A DNA stretch of 64,000 nucleotides, taken from Peribacillus loiseleuriae. Its GTDB lineage: Bacteria; Bacillota; Bacilli; Bacillales; DSM-1321. Positions within the stretch are counted from its first letter, which is position 1; the number at the start of each line of letters is the position of its first letter. Position numbers and translations under genes: made by a program. This document shows positions 54,727 to 62,931 of this stretch, piece after piece. The notes beneath the pieces were generated by a model. It did no database searches. It saw only the letters and a program-made list of their open reading frames with translations, and was not told the DNA's origin. Location: the NCBI RefSeq assembly GCF_001183985.1, contig NZ_LFZW01000001.1, positions 3,338,059 through 3,402,058 on the forward strand, read 5' to 3'.

Positions 54727-56270
54727 GGCGCTCCATTCAACTGATTCAATATATTTTGATATTCTTCGTGATCTGGAGACAGCTCAACTGCTTTTTGAAA
54801 CTGCCTCTTCGCTTCCTCAATGCGTTGCAAATTATAATAGGATAAACCTAAATTATAGTGCGCTTCATGAAATGTTGGTTGCTGCTTGACTGACTCTTCA
54901 TAGTGATGTGAGGCTTCTTGGAAATGTCCACGCTCAAATTCAATATTCCCAAGCATAAACGAAGACAATGGATGGTTTTCCATTTTATCAATACTATCTG
55001 TTAACAGCTCGTATGCTTTGTTACTATTGCCAGCAGTCATATATTCTTGGGCCAAACTCCCTGTCGTTCTATCAAAATATACGGATTGATTACGATCACT
55101 GTAGGCGTATTGAAGTAATCCATAAGTGAGGATAATCGTAGCACCCGCAAATAACAGCTGTTTGATACTTTGTTTATGTTTAGGTAGATGGACGATACCG
55201 GCAGCCAAGAAGCCGCCTATCAACCCACCGATATGCCCGGCATTATCGATACCTGACACTGAAAAGCCATAGCCTAGGTTAATAGCAATCAGAATGATGA
55301 TATTCATGCCCATCGTTCTAAAAAATAATTTCGGGTACGTCATTCCAAAAAATAATAATGCACCAAAACAGCCAAAAATGGCACCACTCGCTCCTGCTGA
55401 AACTGACGGCGTGATGATCAAACTTGCTAACGATCCGCCAAAGCCTGCAATCAGGTAAATGATTAAAAATCGGATATTTCCATAAAGCCGTTCAACTTCC
55501 GATCCAATAAAATAGAGAGACAGGGTATTCATCAATAAATGCATAAAGCCAATATGTACAACAATTGGTGTAAAAAAGCGCCACCATTCTCCGGACATAA
55601 TATATGGTGAATATTTAGCCCCGTAATCCACTAATGTTTTTGTATTCGTGCTTCCACCATTCATTTCCATTAGTAAAAAGATCATGATCTGAATCGCCAT
55701 AAAAATATATGTAAAGATAGGTTTTCCTCTTTGGAAAAGCTGTTGCTCTTCCTTTGCCTTTTTAACGGATCCCGCTAGAGCCGCCTGCTTGATCTTACTA
55801 ATCTTTTGTTCGTCGATTTCCTCATCAAGTGGCAACTCAATGGAAAAGGGCTTCGTAAAAATGGTTTCAAGCTCATTTATTCTGGCAGAATAGGAAGCTG
55901 TACTTACAATTTGTGAAGTGACAGTCGTTTTGTTTTCAATCCTTTGCTTGTGAATAAATTCATAATCATCCACAGGTTCATATGTTGTGATATAAACATT
56001 CAAAATAGTCAATGGCTTTTTAATGAGTTTCCTCCGTATTTGTTCGCCAATTAGAGAAGCTCTTTCAATATCACGCTTTAGCCAATTCGCCCAATCAAGA
56101 TCATGACGAATGATTCTAACAATATGAAACGCCTTGTCTTTATCTGTTTCAAGCCATATTTCCTGATGATCGTCAGATATCGTAACCATTCGATAATGAT
56201 ATTGAACTGAAAGCTGTTTAACGATTGACCAATATAGATAATCCTCCTTAAATCCCAATACTTTCCCCAC
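54723..56270 (-). CDS. gluP: Rhomboid intramembrane serine protease GluP with TPRs
   Basis: 515 residues. An N-terminal cytosolic domain (about 1-185) is followed by a rhomboid core of seven helices. The catalytic Ser is in SAGASGAIFGCFGALLFFG and the His in IDNAGHIGGLIGGFLAAGI, with the family WWRFFTPIVVHIGFMHLLMN ahead of them. TPR repeats occupy about 400-515 (NLGLSYYNLQRIEEAKRQF). In B. subtilis YqgP cleaves membrane proteins such as MgtE and works with FtsH. The last codons overlap a family A repeat. Separate from yqgN by a small gene. Confidence 0.95.
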   Translation of the reverse strand: MGKVLGFKEDYLYWSIVKQLSVQYHYRMVTISDDHQEIWLETDKDKAFHIVRIIRHDLDWANWLKRDIERASLIGEQIRRKLIKKPLTILNVYITTYEPVDDYEFIHKQRIENKTTVTSQIVSTASYSARINELETIFTKPFSIELPLDEEIDEQKISKIKQAALAGSVKKAKEEQQLFQRGKPIFTYIFMAIQIMIFLLMEMNGGSTNTKTLVDYGAKYSPYIMSGEWWRFFTPIVVHIGFMHLLMNTLSLYFIGSEVERLYGNIRFLIIYLIAGFGGSLASLIITPSVSAGASGAIFGCFGALLFFGMTYPKLFFRTMGMNIIILIAINLGYGFSVSGIDNAGHIGGLIGGFLAAGIVHLPKHKQSIKQLLFAGATIILTYGLLQYAYSDRNQSVYFDRTTGSLAQEYMTAGNSNKAYELLTDSIDKMENHPLSSFMLGNIEFERGHFQEASHHYEESVKQQPTFHEAHYNLGLSYYNLQRIEEAKRQFQKAVELSPDHEEYQNILNQLNGAP

Positions 56271-56614
56271 TTTCTTACTGCTAATTTATGTAGTCTTCCT
56301 TACCCTTCCTCTTCACTATAGTAGATTTAATTGTAATTGTACAAACAAAGATACATGATTCATTTCGTTTTTTTGTTAATGAATCCCTTAGAAAAAATGC
56401 AAGCTCCTTGCTCAACCTAAGGCATAGAAATAGACTAACAAAGCTATACAGTGAGTAGTCATTCTCTCATCAAATTGATCGACTCTAGCCTGGAGTTTAC
56501 TGCTTTTGCTAGGCAAAATCCATTTTAAAAGCTTATTGTACTTTATCTCCTAAAAAAGGGCCGATCCTCACTCCTAAAAGCTTAGGAGATACAGAATCAG
56601 ACCCAATATTTACC
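56271..56614. other. Gap upstream of gluP
   Basis: 344 nt with no gene. A 9-bp inverted repeat (TATCTCCTA at 56544, TAGGAGATA at 56583) with a 30-nt loop lies downstream of the small gene at 56615 and may end it. Promoter of gluP not assignable. Confidence 0.4.
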
Positions 56615-56818
56615 TTACGAATAATTGGTACCATTTCCTTCACCAAATAGGCCCTGCAACATCTTCTCACGTACAGCACGTGATCCGAATGTTCCCGAAA
56701 CGAGCAATTTACGCAAAAATGAATTGGCTAAGACAAGATTCATCAGGCGGTAACGACAATGATACCCAAAATATACAACCGTACCAATCATAGTAATTTT
56801 CACTATTGTTCGAAGCAT
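56615..56818 (-). CDS. Small membrane protein in yqgO position
   Basis: 67 residues, opening MLRTIVKITMIGTVVYFGYH with one hydrophobic helix, then a basic amphipathic part with REKMLQGLFGEGNG. AGGAGGG lies 6 nt before ATG. It sits between gluP (yqgP) and yqgN, where B. subtilis has yqgO. Orthology is inferred from place and size only. Function unknown. Confidence 0.65.
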   Translation of the reverse strand: MLRTIVKITMIGTVVYFGYHCRYRLMNLVLANSFLRKLLVSGTFGSRAVREKMLQGLFGEGNGTNYS

Positions 56819-57030
56819 ATTAATCCCTCCTACCCCTAGTGTGGCGAAATCAGGATTTTTTATCCCATTTTAACAGCTCGTATTATAGCTAGCATAATTT
56901 TCTCTAACAGCTGTGTACTTTGGTTTATGTATTTGTGTTCGTAGTATCCATTTTAACGAAACATACGCGAATGATGTAAAAATAGTATAGTGGGATTAAC
57001 TATCAGTAGAATAAAGTCCTTGACAGAGTA

Positions 57031-57600
57031 TTATTTCTCGGCACTATATACATGATTCGGTGTGATAATTTTTGAAACAGGGATGTCATGAGGTTCAATA
57101 GGCAAGTGTTCCATTAACTGAAGTTCAAATGCAAGTGAAAATAGATTTCCTTTATAATCAGTAAGAAAGCGGTCATAGTACCCACCACCAAAGCCCAATC
57201 GATAACCCTTTCTTGTAAAAGCTAAGCCTGGTACAATAAGCAAAGAGAGGTCTTCCTTAGGGGCTAGCTCCGTCGTCAATACTGGCTCTTTTAAGCCAAA
57301 ATAAACCGTCTCTAATTCCGAGAAGCTTGCTATATACCGAAAATCCAATGCTTTACTGCTTGGAATACATTTCGGAACCGCTACACGTTTTCCTTCGATC
57401 CAAGCTTGTTCTATAATGAAATTTGTTTCAGGCTCTGGATGAACCGCTACAGTAATACCAATCGTTTCTGCCTGCTCCCATTCCTTTAGCTCAAATACTT
57501 TCTGTGCAATTTCACGAGATAACTGGGTATGCTCAAGAATAGACAAACTTGATAATCTTCGTTTCATTTCTTCACGGATTTTTCGCTTATTATCTACCAT
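57031..57600 (-). CDS. yqgN: 5-formyltetrahydrofolate cyclo-ligase YqgN
   Basis: 189 residues, full length. MTHFS fold: basic N-terminus KRKIREEMKRRLSSLS, nucleotide-binding VPKCIPSSKALDFRY, and the family signature PGLAFTRKGYRLGFGGGYYD followed by RFLTDY. It converts 5-formyl-THF to methenyl-THF with ATP. This complements FolD and glycine cleavage, both in the window. It starts at ATG 57600 after GGCGGGA. Next upstream on the same strand is rpmG. Confidence 0.95.
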   Translation of the reverse strand: MVDNKRKIREEMKRRLSSLSILEHTQLSREIAQKVFELKEWEQAETIGITVAVHPEPETNFIIEQAWIEGKRVAVPKCIPSSKALDFRYIASFSELETVYFGLKEPVLTTELAPKEDLSLLIVPGLAFTRKGYRLGFGGGYYDRFLTDYKGNLFSLAFELQLMEHLPIEPHDIPVSKIITPNHVYSAEK

Positions 57601-57772
57601 ATAGAATCCCGCCTTTCTTAAAAAAATATGTTTTTACAAGCGATACAAAACATAATTGAATAAGATAGTATCAATGTAGCATGTTCGATTCTGATTTTTC
57701 AGCCAATTCCATTCTTGTTCCAATATGATTCATACACGTACTACATTTTTCATAGCTCCAACCATTTTACTT

Positions 57773-57804
57773 CATAAAAAAAACAACAGGGGAAAACCCT
57801 GTTG
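57773..57804 (-). terminator. Terminator after rpmG
   Basis: CAACAGGG pairs with CCCTGTTG (8 bp, loop GAAAA). A run of eight T follows on the minus strand. Begins at the rpmG stop. Confidence 0.93.
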
Positions 57805-57805
57805 C

Positions 57806-57955
57806 TTACTTTGTTTCACGGTGTGTAGTTGAACGTTTTTCTCTTGAGCAGTATTTTTTAAGCTCAAGACGATCTGGATTGTTACGTTTATTTTTTTTAG
57901 AAATATAGTTACGATCTCCACATTCAGTGCAAGCTAACGTAATATTCACGCGCAT
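57806..57955 (-). CDS. rpmG: 50S ribosomal protein L33
   Basis: 49 residues. [20 protein letters not shown], then [20 protein letters not shown] and a final THRETK, the L33 pattern. Three of the four zinc-type cysteines remain (CTEC at 9 and 12, one at 36), so this is a mixed form between C+ and C-. GGAGGG lies 7 nt before ATG. It is too short for routine frame calls but unmistakable. Terminator follows immediately. Confidence 0.97.
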   Translation of the reverse strand: MRVNITLACTECGDRNYISKKNKRNNPDRLELKKYCSREKRSTTHRETK

Positions 57956-58069
57956 GTGTATTTCCCTCCAAACATATTGACGTTTTCACATAGGACCTTT
58001 CTATAATATCATTTTTTCTATGCAAATGCTAGTCTGTTTTTTGAGAAATATCATCATAAAATACTTCTA

Positions 58070-58678
58070 TTAATGGGGCAGAGCAGAAAGTAATTTTTCA
58101 TGCATAAACAAGGCTTCCTCTTTGGTGTTTGTATGGATGACCCAAGCGACTGCTTCAATACATTCATCAGGTTGAATTTCCGGTTCCAAGGAAAAAATGC
58201 TGCTTACTTCTCCTTTTGCTAGCGGTGAATAGGAAAGTATTCCTTCTTTAAGTGATTTAAAGCAGCCATACTGATACAAGCTCCCTTTTCCTTGAATACA
58301 ATACTGCGAGATTCCCTTTCCTTTTACCACCCCGCCAAGCAAAGAGATTGATTTTTTGCCAATGTGTAAAATGGCCTTTTCTCCTGGACAATAAAAGGCA
58401 ACGTTCTGAGGATCACGCATGTTTTCATAATGAAAGACCATTTTAGGTGATTTTAAAAAGGCAGATGTATTTTTTATCGTGCATCTTACAAATGATATAT
58501 GTTGTTTTGAAAAAGATTGGATTAATGAACGCATTTGCCCCCCTGTATTGACTGCCACTTCTTCTTCAGAATACCAGTCAAATTCTCCATCAATCCATAT
58601 TCCAGCCTTTAATTGTTTACGGAAGCCATGTGACTCAGTTCCTTTGGGTAATGTTTCGTAAGCAGATAGTGTGTTCAT
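58070..58678 (-). CDS. Uncharacterised protein with possible catabolite control
   Basis: 202 residues from ATG 58678 (a second ATG lies just upstream at 58681). No signal peptide or membrane helix. Mixed alpha/beta composition with GFRKQLKAGIWIDGEFDWYS, HIGKKSISLLGGVVKGKGIS and YQYGCFKSLKEGILSYSPLA. I do not recognise a family. The ribosome site GGGGAG is 7-10 nt upstream. A cre-like palindrome overlaps the promoter region at 58703. The gene is alone between rpmG and 59207. Confidence 0.75.
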   Translation of the reverse strand: MNTLSAYETLPKGTESHGFRKQLKAGIWIDGEFDWYSEEEVAVNTGGQMRSLIQSFSKQHISFVRCTIKNTSAFLKSPKMVFHYENMRDPQNVAFYCPGEKAILHIGKKSISLLGGVVKGKGISQYCIQGKGSLYQYGCFKSLKEGILSYSPLAKGEVSSIFSLEPEIQPDECIEAVAWVIHTNTKEEALFMHEKLLSALPH

Positions 58679-58702
58679 CATGATTCTCCCCTTTCCATTA
58701 AA

Positions 58703-58716
58703 TGTAAGCGCTTTAA
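58703..58716. promoter_or_regulatory. Cre-like site upstream of 58678 gene
   Basis: TGTAAGCGCTTTAA fits TGWAANCGNTNWCA apart from one C near the right end, and the core TAAGCGCTTTA is near-palindromic. It is 25 nt upstream of the ATG, a place where CcpA would block transcription. Confidence 0.5.
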
Positions 58717-59206
58717 TGTATCAGTACTTAAGTTAAGACCTACAACCTTCGAGCTGCGTGTCTGTTCAATAGTTTGAATAGTCAGTTTTTAATTACTCTA
58801 ATCGTAGCACTGAATAGCATTCCGTACAATAAACGCATTTTGTCGAATTTTATGACTCCTTTTCCTTCTAGGTAAATTAGTCATAAAATATTTTCTTAAA
58901 CTTATCTTTTAGTATTTTTGATTTGAATTCGACAACGTTTCAGTAACCGATTAGACAAATACCGGTTTATTTTTTATAATTATGCTCATTGTTCCAGAAA
59001 CTTGCCCAATTTTGCAAAATAATGTGGTAAATTAAGAAAAGCGGAAGACGACTTGAAAAGAGGTCAAACAGCTAAGATTGCCACATCCCCATGTCTTCGC
59101 AGTCCTTGGACCGGCATCTTCGACTCAAAGAGTTATCTACATAAAAGATTTCCTATAGTACGCTTTGAAAACACAAAAGCCCATGAAAAAATACAGAGGT
59201 GAAATT
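58717..59206. other. Divergent gap, nothing recognised
   Basis: 490 nt with no gene. Around 59038 there is GAAAAGCGGAAGACGACTTG, resembling degenerate intergenic repeats common in Bacillus, but no inverted partner is visible. Confidence 0.35.
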
Positions 59207-59596
59207 ATGGAGTATCTACTGATTGGTCTTTTTACGTTTTCCATTATTCTTTTACTGATTTCTTTCGTTAAAAAAGATCCTGTAAAGTTAGAAGAAATGG
59301 AACAAATGACCATCAATCATATGCAAGAAATGTATCAAATTAAAAAGAAAATTAAAATATTGGAAGAAGAACTACTTATTCAAGAAAGTCCTCTCTCTTA
59401 TGCAGTACCTAAACCAAGTACACATAAACCAAACAACACTTCTTCACAGACCAACGAAATTCTCAAAAGCCAAGTGCTTTCACTGTATAAACAAGGGCTG
59501 TCTCTTGAGCAAATAGCCAAACAATCTACCTTATCGATGGATACGGTCATCACAGTGATTGAAGAAGTTTCAATGCGAGGATCAAAACATGAATAA
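59207..59596 (+). CDS. Single-pass membrane protein with coiled coil and helix-turn-helix-like tail
   Basis: 129 residues from ATG 59207, with AGAGGTG 5 nt upstream. N-terminal helix (YLLIGLFTFSIILLLISF), then a coiled coil (about 25-60, MQEMYQIKKKIKILEEELL), a Pro/Asn/Thr/Ser linker, and a C-terminal SLYKQGLSLEQIAKQSTLS helix-turn-helix-like segment. The layout resembles DUF6115/SwrB-type proteins. B. subtilis has two small genes, yqzD and yqzC, in this position by pst, so orthology is possible by place. It overlaps the next gene by 8 nt. Confidence 0.7.
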   Translation: MEYLLIGLFTFSIILLLISFVKKDPVKLEEMEQMTINHMQEMYQIKKKIKILEEELLIQESPLSYAVPKPSTHKPNNTSSQTNEILKSQVLSLYKQGLSLEQIAKQSTLSMDTVITVIEEVSMRGSKHE

Positions 59597-60056
59597 ATCG
59601 ACAATTCGAGCATTTGCAGCTGGTATCATATTCACCTCTACTCTTGTTGGTTGCTATTTATTTGCATTTTCCATTGAAAAGAAAACCACTATAACTCTTG
59701 AAGAAGCAAAAGTTATAGTGAAACAAAATGGATACATAATCCAGTCTGCTGAAACTAGCAAGAAAGAGATTGCAAGCGAATCACAAGGTAATGAATCCAT
59801 TACTGATATTAAGAAACCAGTGACACCTAAACAAGCTGAGAAGCCTTCCTCTGTTTCTTATACATTAATCGTGAAATCTGGAATGACACCCGAAAAAATA
59901 GCAGAGGTTCTTGAAAACGAGGGAATTTTCGAAAATGGTGTAGTTTTTCTCCAATACTTGAAAGAAAATCAATTAATCAAACGCATTCAGATTGGACAAT
60001 ATACATTAACGCCTGATATGGAACTTACCGAAATTGTTAAAATGATTACTGAATAG
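59589..60056 (+). CDS. Membrane-anchored protein with MltG-like N-terminal module
   Basis: 155 residues from ATG 59589, with GAGG 8 nt upstream. One membrane helix (TIRAFAAGIIFTSTLVGCYL) precedes a linker. The last 65 residues (YTLIVKSGMTPEKIAEVLEN and IFENGVVFLQYLKENQLIKR) then resemble the LysM-like N-terminal module of endolytic transglycosylase MltG. The catalytic domain is absent. It probably binds cell wall or protein partners; a direct enzymatic role is unlikely. Start overlaps the upstream stop (ATGAATAA), so both are made together. Confidence 0.75.
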   Translation: MNKSTIRAFAAGIIFTSTLVGCYLFAFSIEKKTTITLEEAKVIVKQNGYIIQSAETSKKEIASESQGNESITDIKKPVTPKQAEKPSSVSYTLIVKSGMTPEKIAEVLENEGIFENGVVFLQYLKENQLIKRIQIGQYTLTPDMELTEIVKMITE

Positions 60057-60172
60057 GAAAGAGGGCGCCTCAAAAAAAGGGTCAGACCCCGCAACAATTC
60101 AATACAGTACAGTATAAAAAGTGCATTTAACACTATACTGTATTGAGAGTGCGAGGTCAGACCCTTTCTTAA
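60057..60172. repeat. Family B hairpin element, copy 7, between convergent genes
   Basis: Arms AAAAAAAGGGTCAGACCCCG and GCGAGGTCAGACCCTTTCTT. Inner stem TCAATACAGTACAGTATA/TATACTGTATTGA. Fills the whole space from the 60056 stop to the pstB stop. Confidence 0.85.
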
Positions 60173-60990
60173 CCAAATCTTCCACTAATATAGTCTTCTG
60201 TCCGTTTGTCAGTAGGGTTTGAAAAAATCGTTGTTGTATCACGATATTCGACAACTTCACCGCTCAAGAAAAATGCCGTACGGTCAGAAATACGTGCAGC
60301 TTGCTGCATGTTATGTGTAACAATGATAATACTAAAATCATTTTTTAGTTCCTGAATTAATTCTTCCACTTTTAAAGTCGAAATTGGGTCTAGGGCAGAA
60401 GTTGGTTCATCCATCAAGATGACATCTGGCTCAATGGCAAGACAACGAGCAATACATAGACGCTGTTGCTGTCCACCTGAAAGCCCATAGGCATTTTCTT
60501 TTAGACGATCCTTCACTTCATCCCAAATCGCAGCACCACGTAAACTTTTTTCAACAATTTCATCAAGAACCTTCTTATTTTTGATGCCATGAATTTTGGG
60601 TCCGTACGCTATATTTTCATAAATAGACTTTGGAAATGGATTTGGCTTTTGGAACACCATTCCTACTTGAGTACGTAAATCTTCCACTCCGTATGATTTA
60701 TCTAGAATATTACGACCTCTGTATTGAATTTCACCGGATGTTTTTACACCAGGAACCATTTCAATCATGCGGTTTAACGTTTTAATATACGTTGACTTTC
60801 CACAACCTGATGGTCCTATGATAGCTGTAACTTCATTTTCATGCAAATCCAAGTTGATGTTTTTTAATGCATGTGTGCTACCATACCACAGGTTCAAATC
60901 TGTTGTTTTATAGACAAATTGTTTTTCAATATGTGTCGTTTGAGTATTTTCAATCTGTTTACTTTGGGATTTTAATAATGTCACATTCAT
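60169..60990 (-). CDS. pstB: Phosphate ABC transporter ATPase PstB
   Basis: 273 residues. Walker [21 protein letters not shown]-loop [20 protein letters not shown], signature [20 protein letters not shown], Walker [16 protein letters not shown], His switch [14 protein letters not shown]. Powers high-affinity phosphate uptake with PstCA. An N-terminal extension of about 15 residues exceeds the usual 255. It is followed directly by a family B hairpin and no second pstB or phoU is present here. Confidence 0.97.
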   Translation of the reverse strand: MNVTLLKSQSKQIENTQTTHIEKQFVYKTTDLNLWYGSTHALKNINLDLHENEVTAIIGPSGCGKSTYIKTLNRMIEMVPGVKTSGEIQYRGRNILDKSYGVEDLRTQVGMVFQKPNPFPKSIYENIAYGPKIHGIKNKKVLDEIVEKSLRGAAIWDEVKDRLKENAYGLSGGQQQRLCIARCLAIEPDVILMDEPTSALDPISTLKVEELIQELKNDFSIIIVTHNMQQAARISDRTAFFLSGEVVEYRDTTTIFSNPTDKRTEDYISGRFG

Positions 60991-61005
60991 CTGCCGTTTC
61001 CTCCC

Positions 61006-61887
61006 TTAATATCTTTTCTGGAAATGATTTCGAATGAATACCGCAATCGAATTCATCACGATTAATAAAACAAGCATAACGAGAATACCAGCCGCTGCTA
61101 AATCCTGAAATTCTGCTTGTGGACGGGATGTCCAGTTGTAGATTTGCATTGGTAATACAGTAAATGTGTCCATGATTGTTTTTGGCAAAAAAGCGACGAA
61201 CATCGGAATCCCAATAACGATAAGCGGTGCTGTTTCACCAATCGCTCTTGATAAGGCCAAAATTCCTCCGGTTAAGATGCCAGGAATAGAAGCGGGCAAT
61301 ACGACTTTTAAAACAGTTTGCCATTTCGTTGCTCCCATAGCGAAAGATGCTTCACGGAGTTCTTTCGGAACAGAACGGATCGCTTCCTGTGAGGCTACTA
61401 TAATGACAGGAAGAACTAAAAGACTCATTGTTAATCCGGCAGCTAGTACAGAACGTTCTAATGCCATTGCTCTGACGAAAATGGTAAGTCCCAGTAGTCC
61501 AAATACAATCGATGGGACGCCAGCAAGATTGGAGATATTAAGTTTAATGAAAGATGTGAATTTATTTTTTTTCGCATATTCTTCTAAATAAATCGCAGTG
61601 CCGACACCTAGTATTAACGAAACCGGAGCCACGACCACCATAAGCCAGATGGTACCGATGAAAGCAGCTTTAATCCCAGCGTTTTCCGGTCTTCTTGATG
61701 CAAAGTTCTGGAAGAAATCCAAATCTATATAGCCAATTCCTTGGGTAATAATTCTGTAGAACAATACCCCGAGTACTAATAAACCAAACAATGTCGAAAG
61801 GAAAAACAATCCTTTAAAAATTTGATTTCTGATAATTCTACTCGGCATTTTTTTTGCAACTATTTCTTTATCTACTAACTTACTCAT
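61006..61887 (-). CDS. pstA: Phosphate ABC transporter permease PstA
   Basis: 293 residues, six helices. The BPD_transp_1 EAA loop is SFAMGATKWQTVLKVVLPAS, with SIVFGLLGLTIFVRAMALER ahead of it and LSRAIGETAPLIVIGIPMFV after. Forms the channel with PstC. Its ATG shares a base with the pstC stop (TAATG), so they are coupled; pstB begins 15 nt later. Confidence 0.96.
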   Translation of the reverse strand: MSKLVDKEIVAKKMPSRIIRNQIFKGLFFLSTLFGLLVLGVLFYRIITQGIGYIDLDFFQNFASRRPENAGIKAAFIGTIWLMVVVAPVSLILGVGTAIYLEEYAKKNKFTSFIKLNISNLAGVPSIVFGLLGLTIFVRAMALERSVLAAGLTMSLLVLPVIIVASQEAIRSVPKELREASFAMGATKWQTVLKVVLPASIPGILTGGILALSRAIGETAPLIVIGIPMFVAFLPKTIMDTFTVLPMQIYNWTSRPQAEFQDLAAAGILVMLVLLIVMNSIAVFIRNHFQKRY

Positions 61888-62834
61888 TAATATTCCTCCT
61901 TAAACTTTCGTGTGATGAACTGTGCAAACAAGTTCATAAACAGTGTAAAGAGGAACAATGTCATTCCTACTGCATATATACTATAATAAATGGTCGTTTG
62001 ATACCCAGCATCACCTGTGCTTACCTGAACAATATACGCAGTCATCGTTTGAATAGAAGATGTGACATCAAAACTTGCATTCGGAGTTGAACCACCTGCT
62101 ACTGAAACGATCATCGTTTCACCGATTGCTCGTGATAAAGCAAGAACAACCGATGCAGTAATACCAGATACTGCTGCCGGTAAAATGACCTTAATTGTCG
62201 TTTCCAATTTAGTTGCGCCTAGTGCAAAGGCTCCTTCTCGAATGGAACGTGGTACAGACGACATGGCATCTTCAGATAGAGAAGCAACCATTGGCGTAAT
62301 CATAATTCCCACTACAATCCCCGGGCTCAATGCATTAAATGTTTCCAGACTCGGAATCATTTGTTTCAATATTGGCGTAACAAATGTCAGTGCAAAAAAT
62401 CCATACACAATGGTAGGGATACCAGCCAATACTTCTAATATTGGTTTAATGACTCTACGTGCTTTTTCAGAAGCATACTCACTCAAATAAATGGCTGTCG
62501 CCAAACCAATAGGGACTGCGACTATTGCTGCAATTCCTGTTATTTTTAAAGTACCTACAACGAGCGGCATTATTCCAAAAGATGCATTTGTCGCGGAAAA
62601 TGGATACCATTTTTTATTCGTGAGAAATTCAATGATGGATACTCGGTCAAAAAAAATAAATGTTTCAAATATTAATGTGAACACAATTCCTATCGTTGTC
62701 AAAACAGATAGCACTGCTGTCAATAATAGTAGTCCGGGAATTAATTTTTCAAAATTAAAGTGATTCTTTTTCTTTAATCTTTTCTCTATAATCATTTGCT
62801 GCACTGAGTATTCTTTATCGTTACCACGTGGCAA
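61887..62834 (-). CDS. pstC: Phosphate ABC transporter permease PstC
   Basis: About 315 residues. EAA loop AFALGATKLETTIKVILPAA, IPTIVYGFFALTFVTPILKQ, ALSRAIGETMIVSVAGGS. A basic N-terminus is followed by six helices. TTG at 62834 has AAAGGGG 8 nt upstream and is preferred over earlier in-frame starts (to 62861) that overlap the intergenic hairpin. Partner of PstA. Confidence 0.95.
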   Translation of the reverse strand: MPRGNDKEYSVQQMIIEKRLKKKNHFNFEKLIPGLLLLTAVLSVLTTIGIVFTLIFETFIFFDRVSIIEFLTNKKWYPFSATNASFGIMPLVVGTLKITGIAAIVAVPIGLATAIYLSEYASEKARRVIKPILEVLAGIPTIVYGFFALTFVTPILKQMIPSLETFNALSPGIVVGIMITPMVASLSEDAMSSVPRSIREGAFALGATKLETTIKVILPAAVSGITASVVLALSRAIGETMIVSVAGGSTPNASFDVTSSIQTMTAYIVQVSTGDAGYQTTIYYSIYAVGMTLFLFTLFMNLFAQFITRKFKEEY

Positions 62835-62864
62835 TCTGAAAACCCCTTTCATCATAGCCAAAAG

Positions 62865-62897
62865 GATGGCAGGTTTATCCAGGTTGTACCCGCCATC
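62865..62897 (-). terminator. Attenuator-like stem between pstS and pstC
   Basis: GATGGCAGGT pairs with ACCCGCCATC (one mismatch, 13-nt loop), followed on the minus strand by four T. It would trim transcription so that the binding protein is made in excess of the permease. Confidence 0.65.
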
Positions 62898-62931
62898 TTT
62901 TCATTTTTTGTTATTCATTTATATCTGAAAC

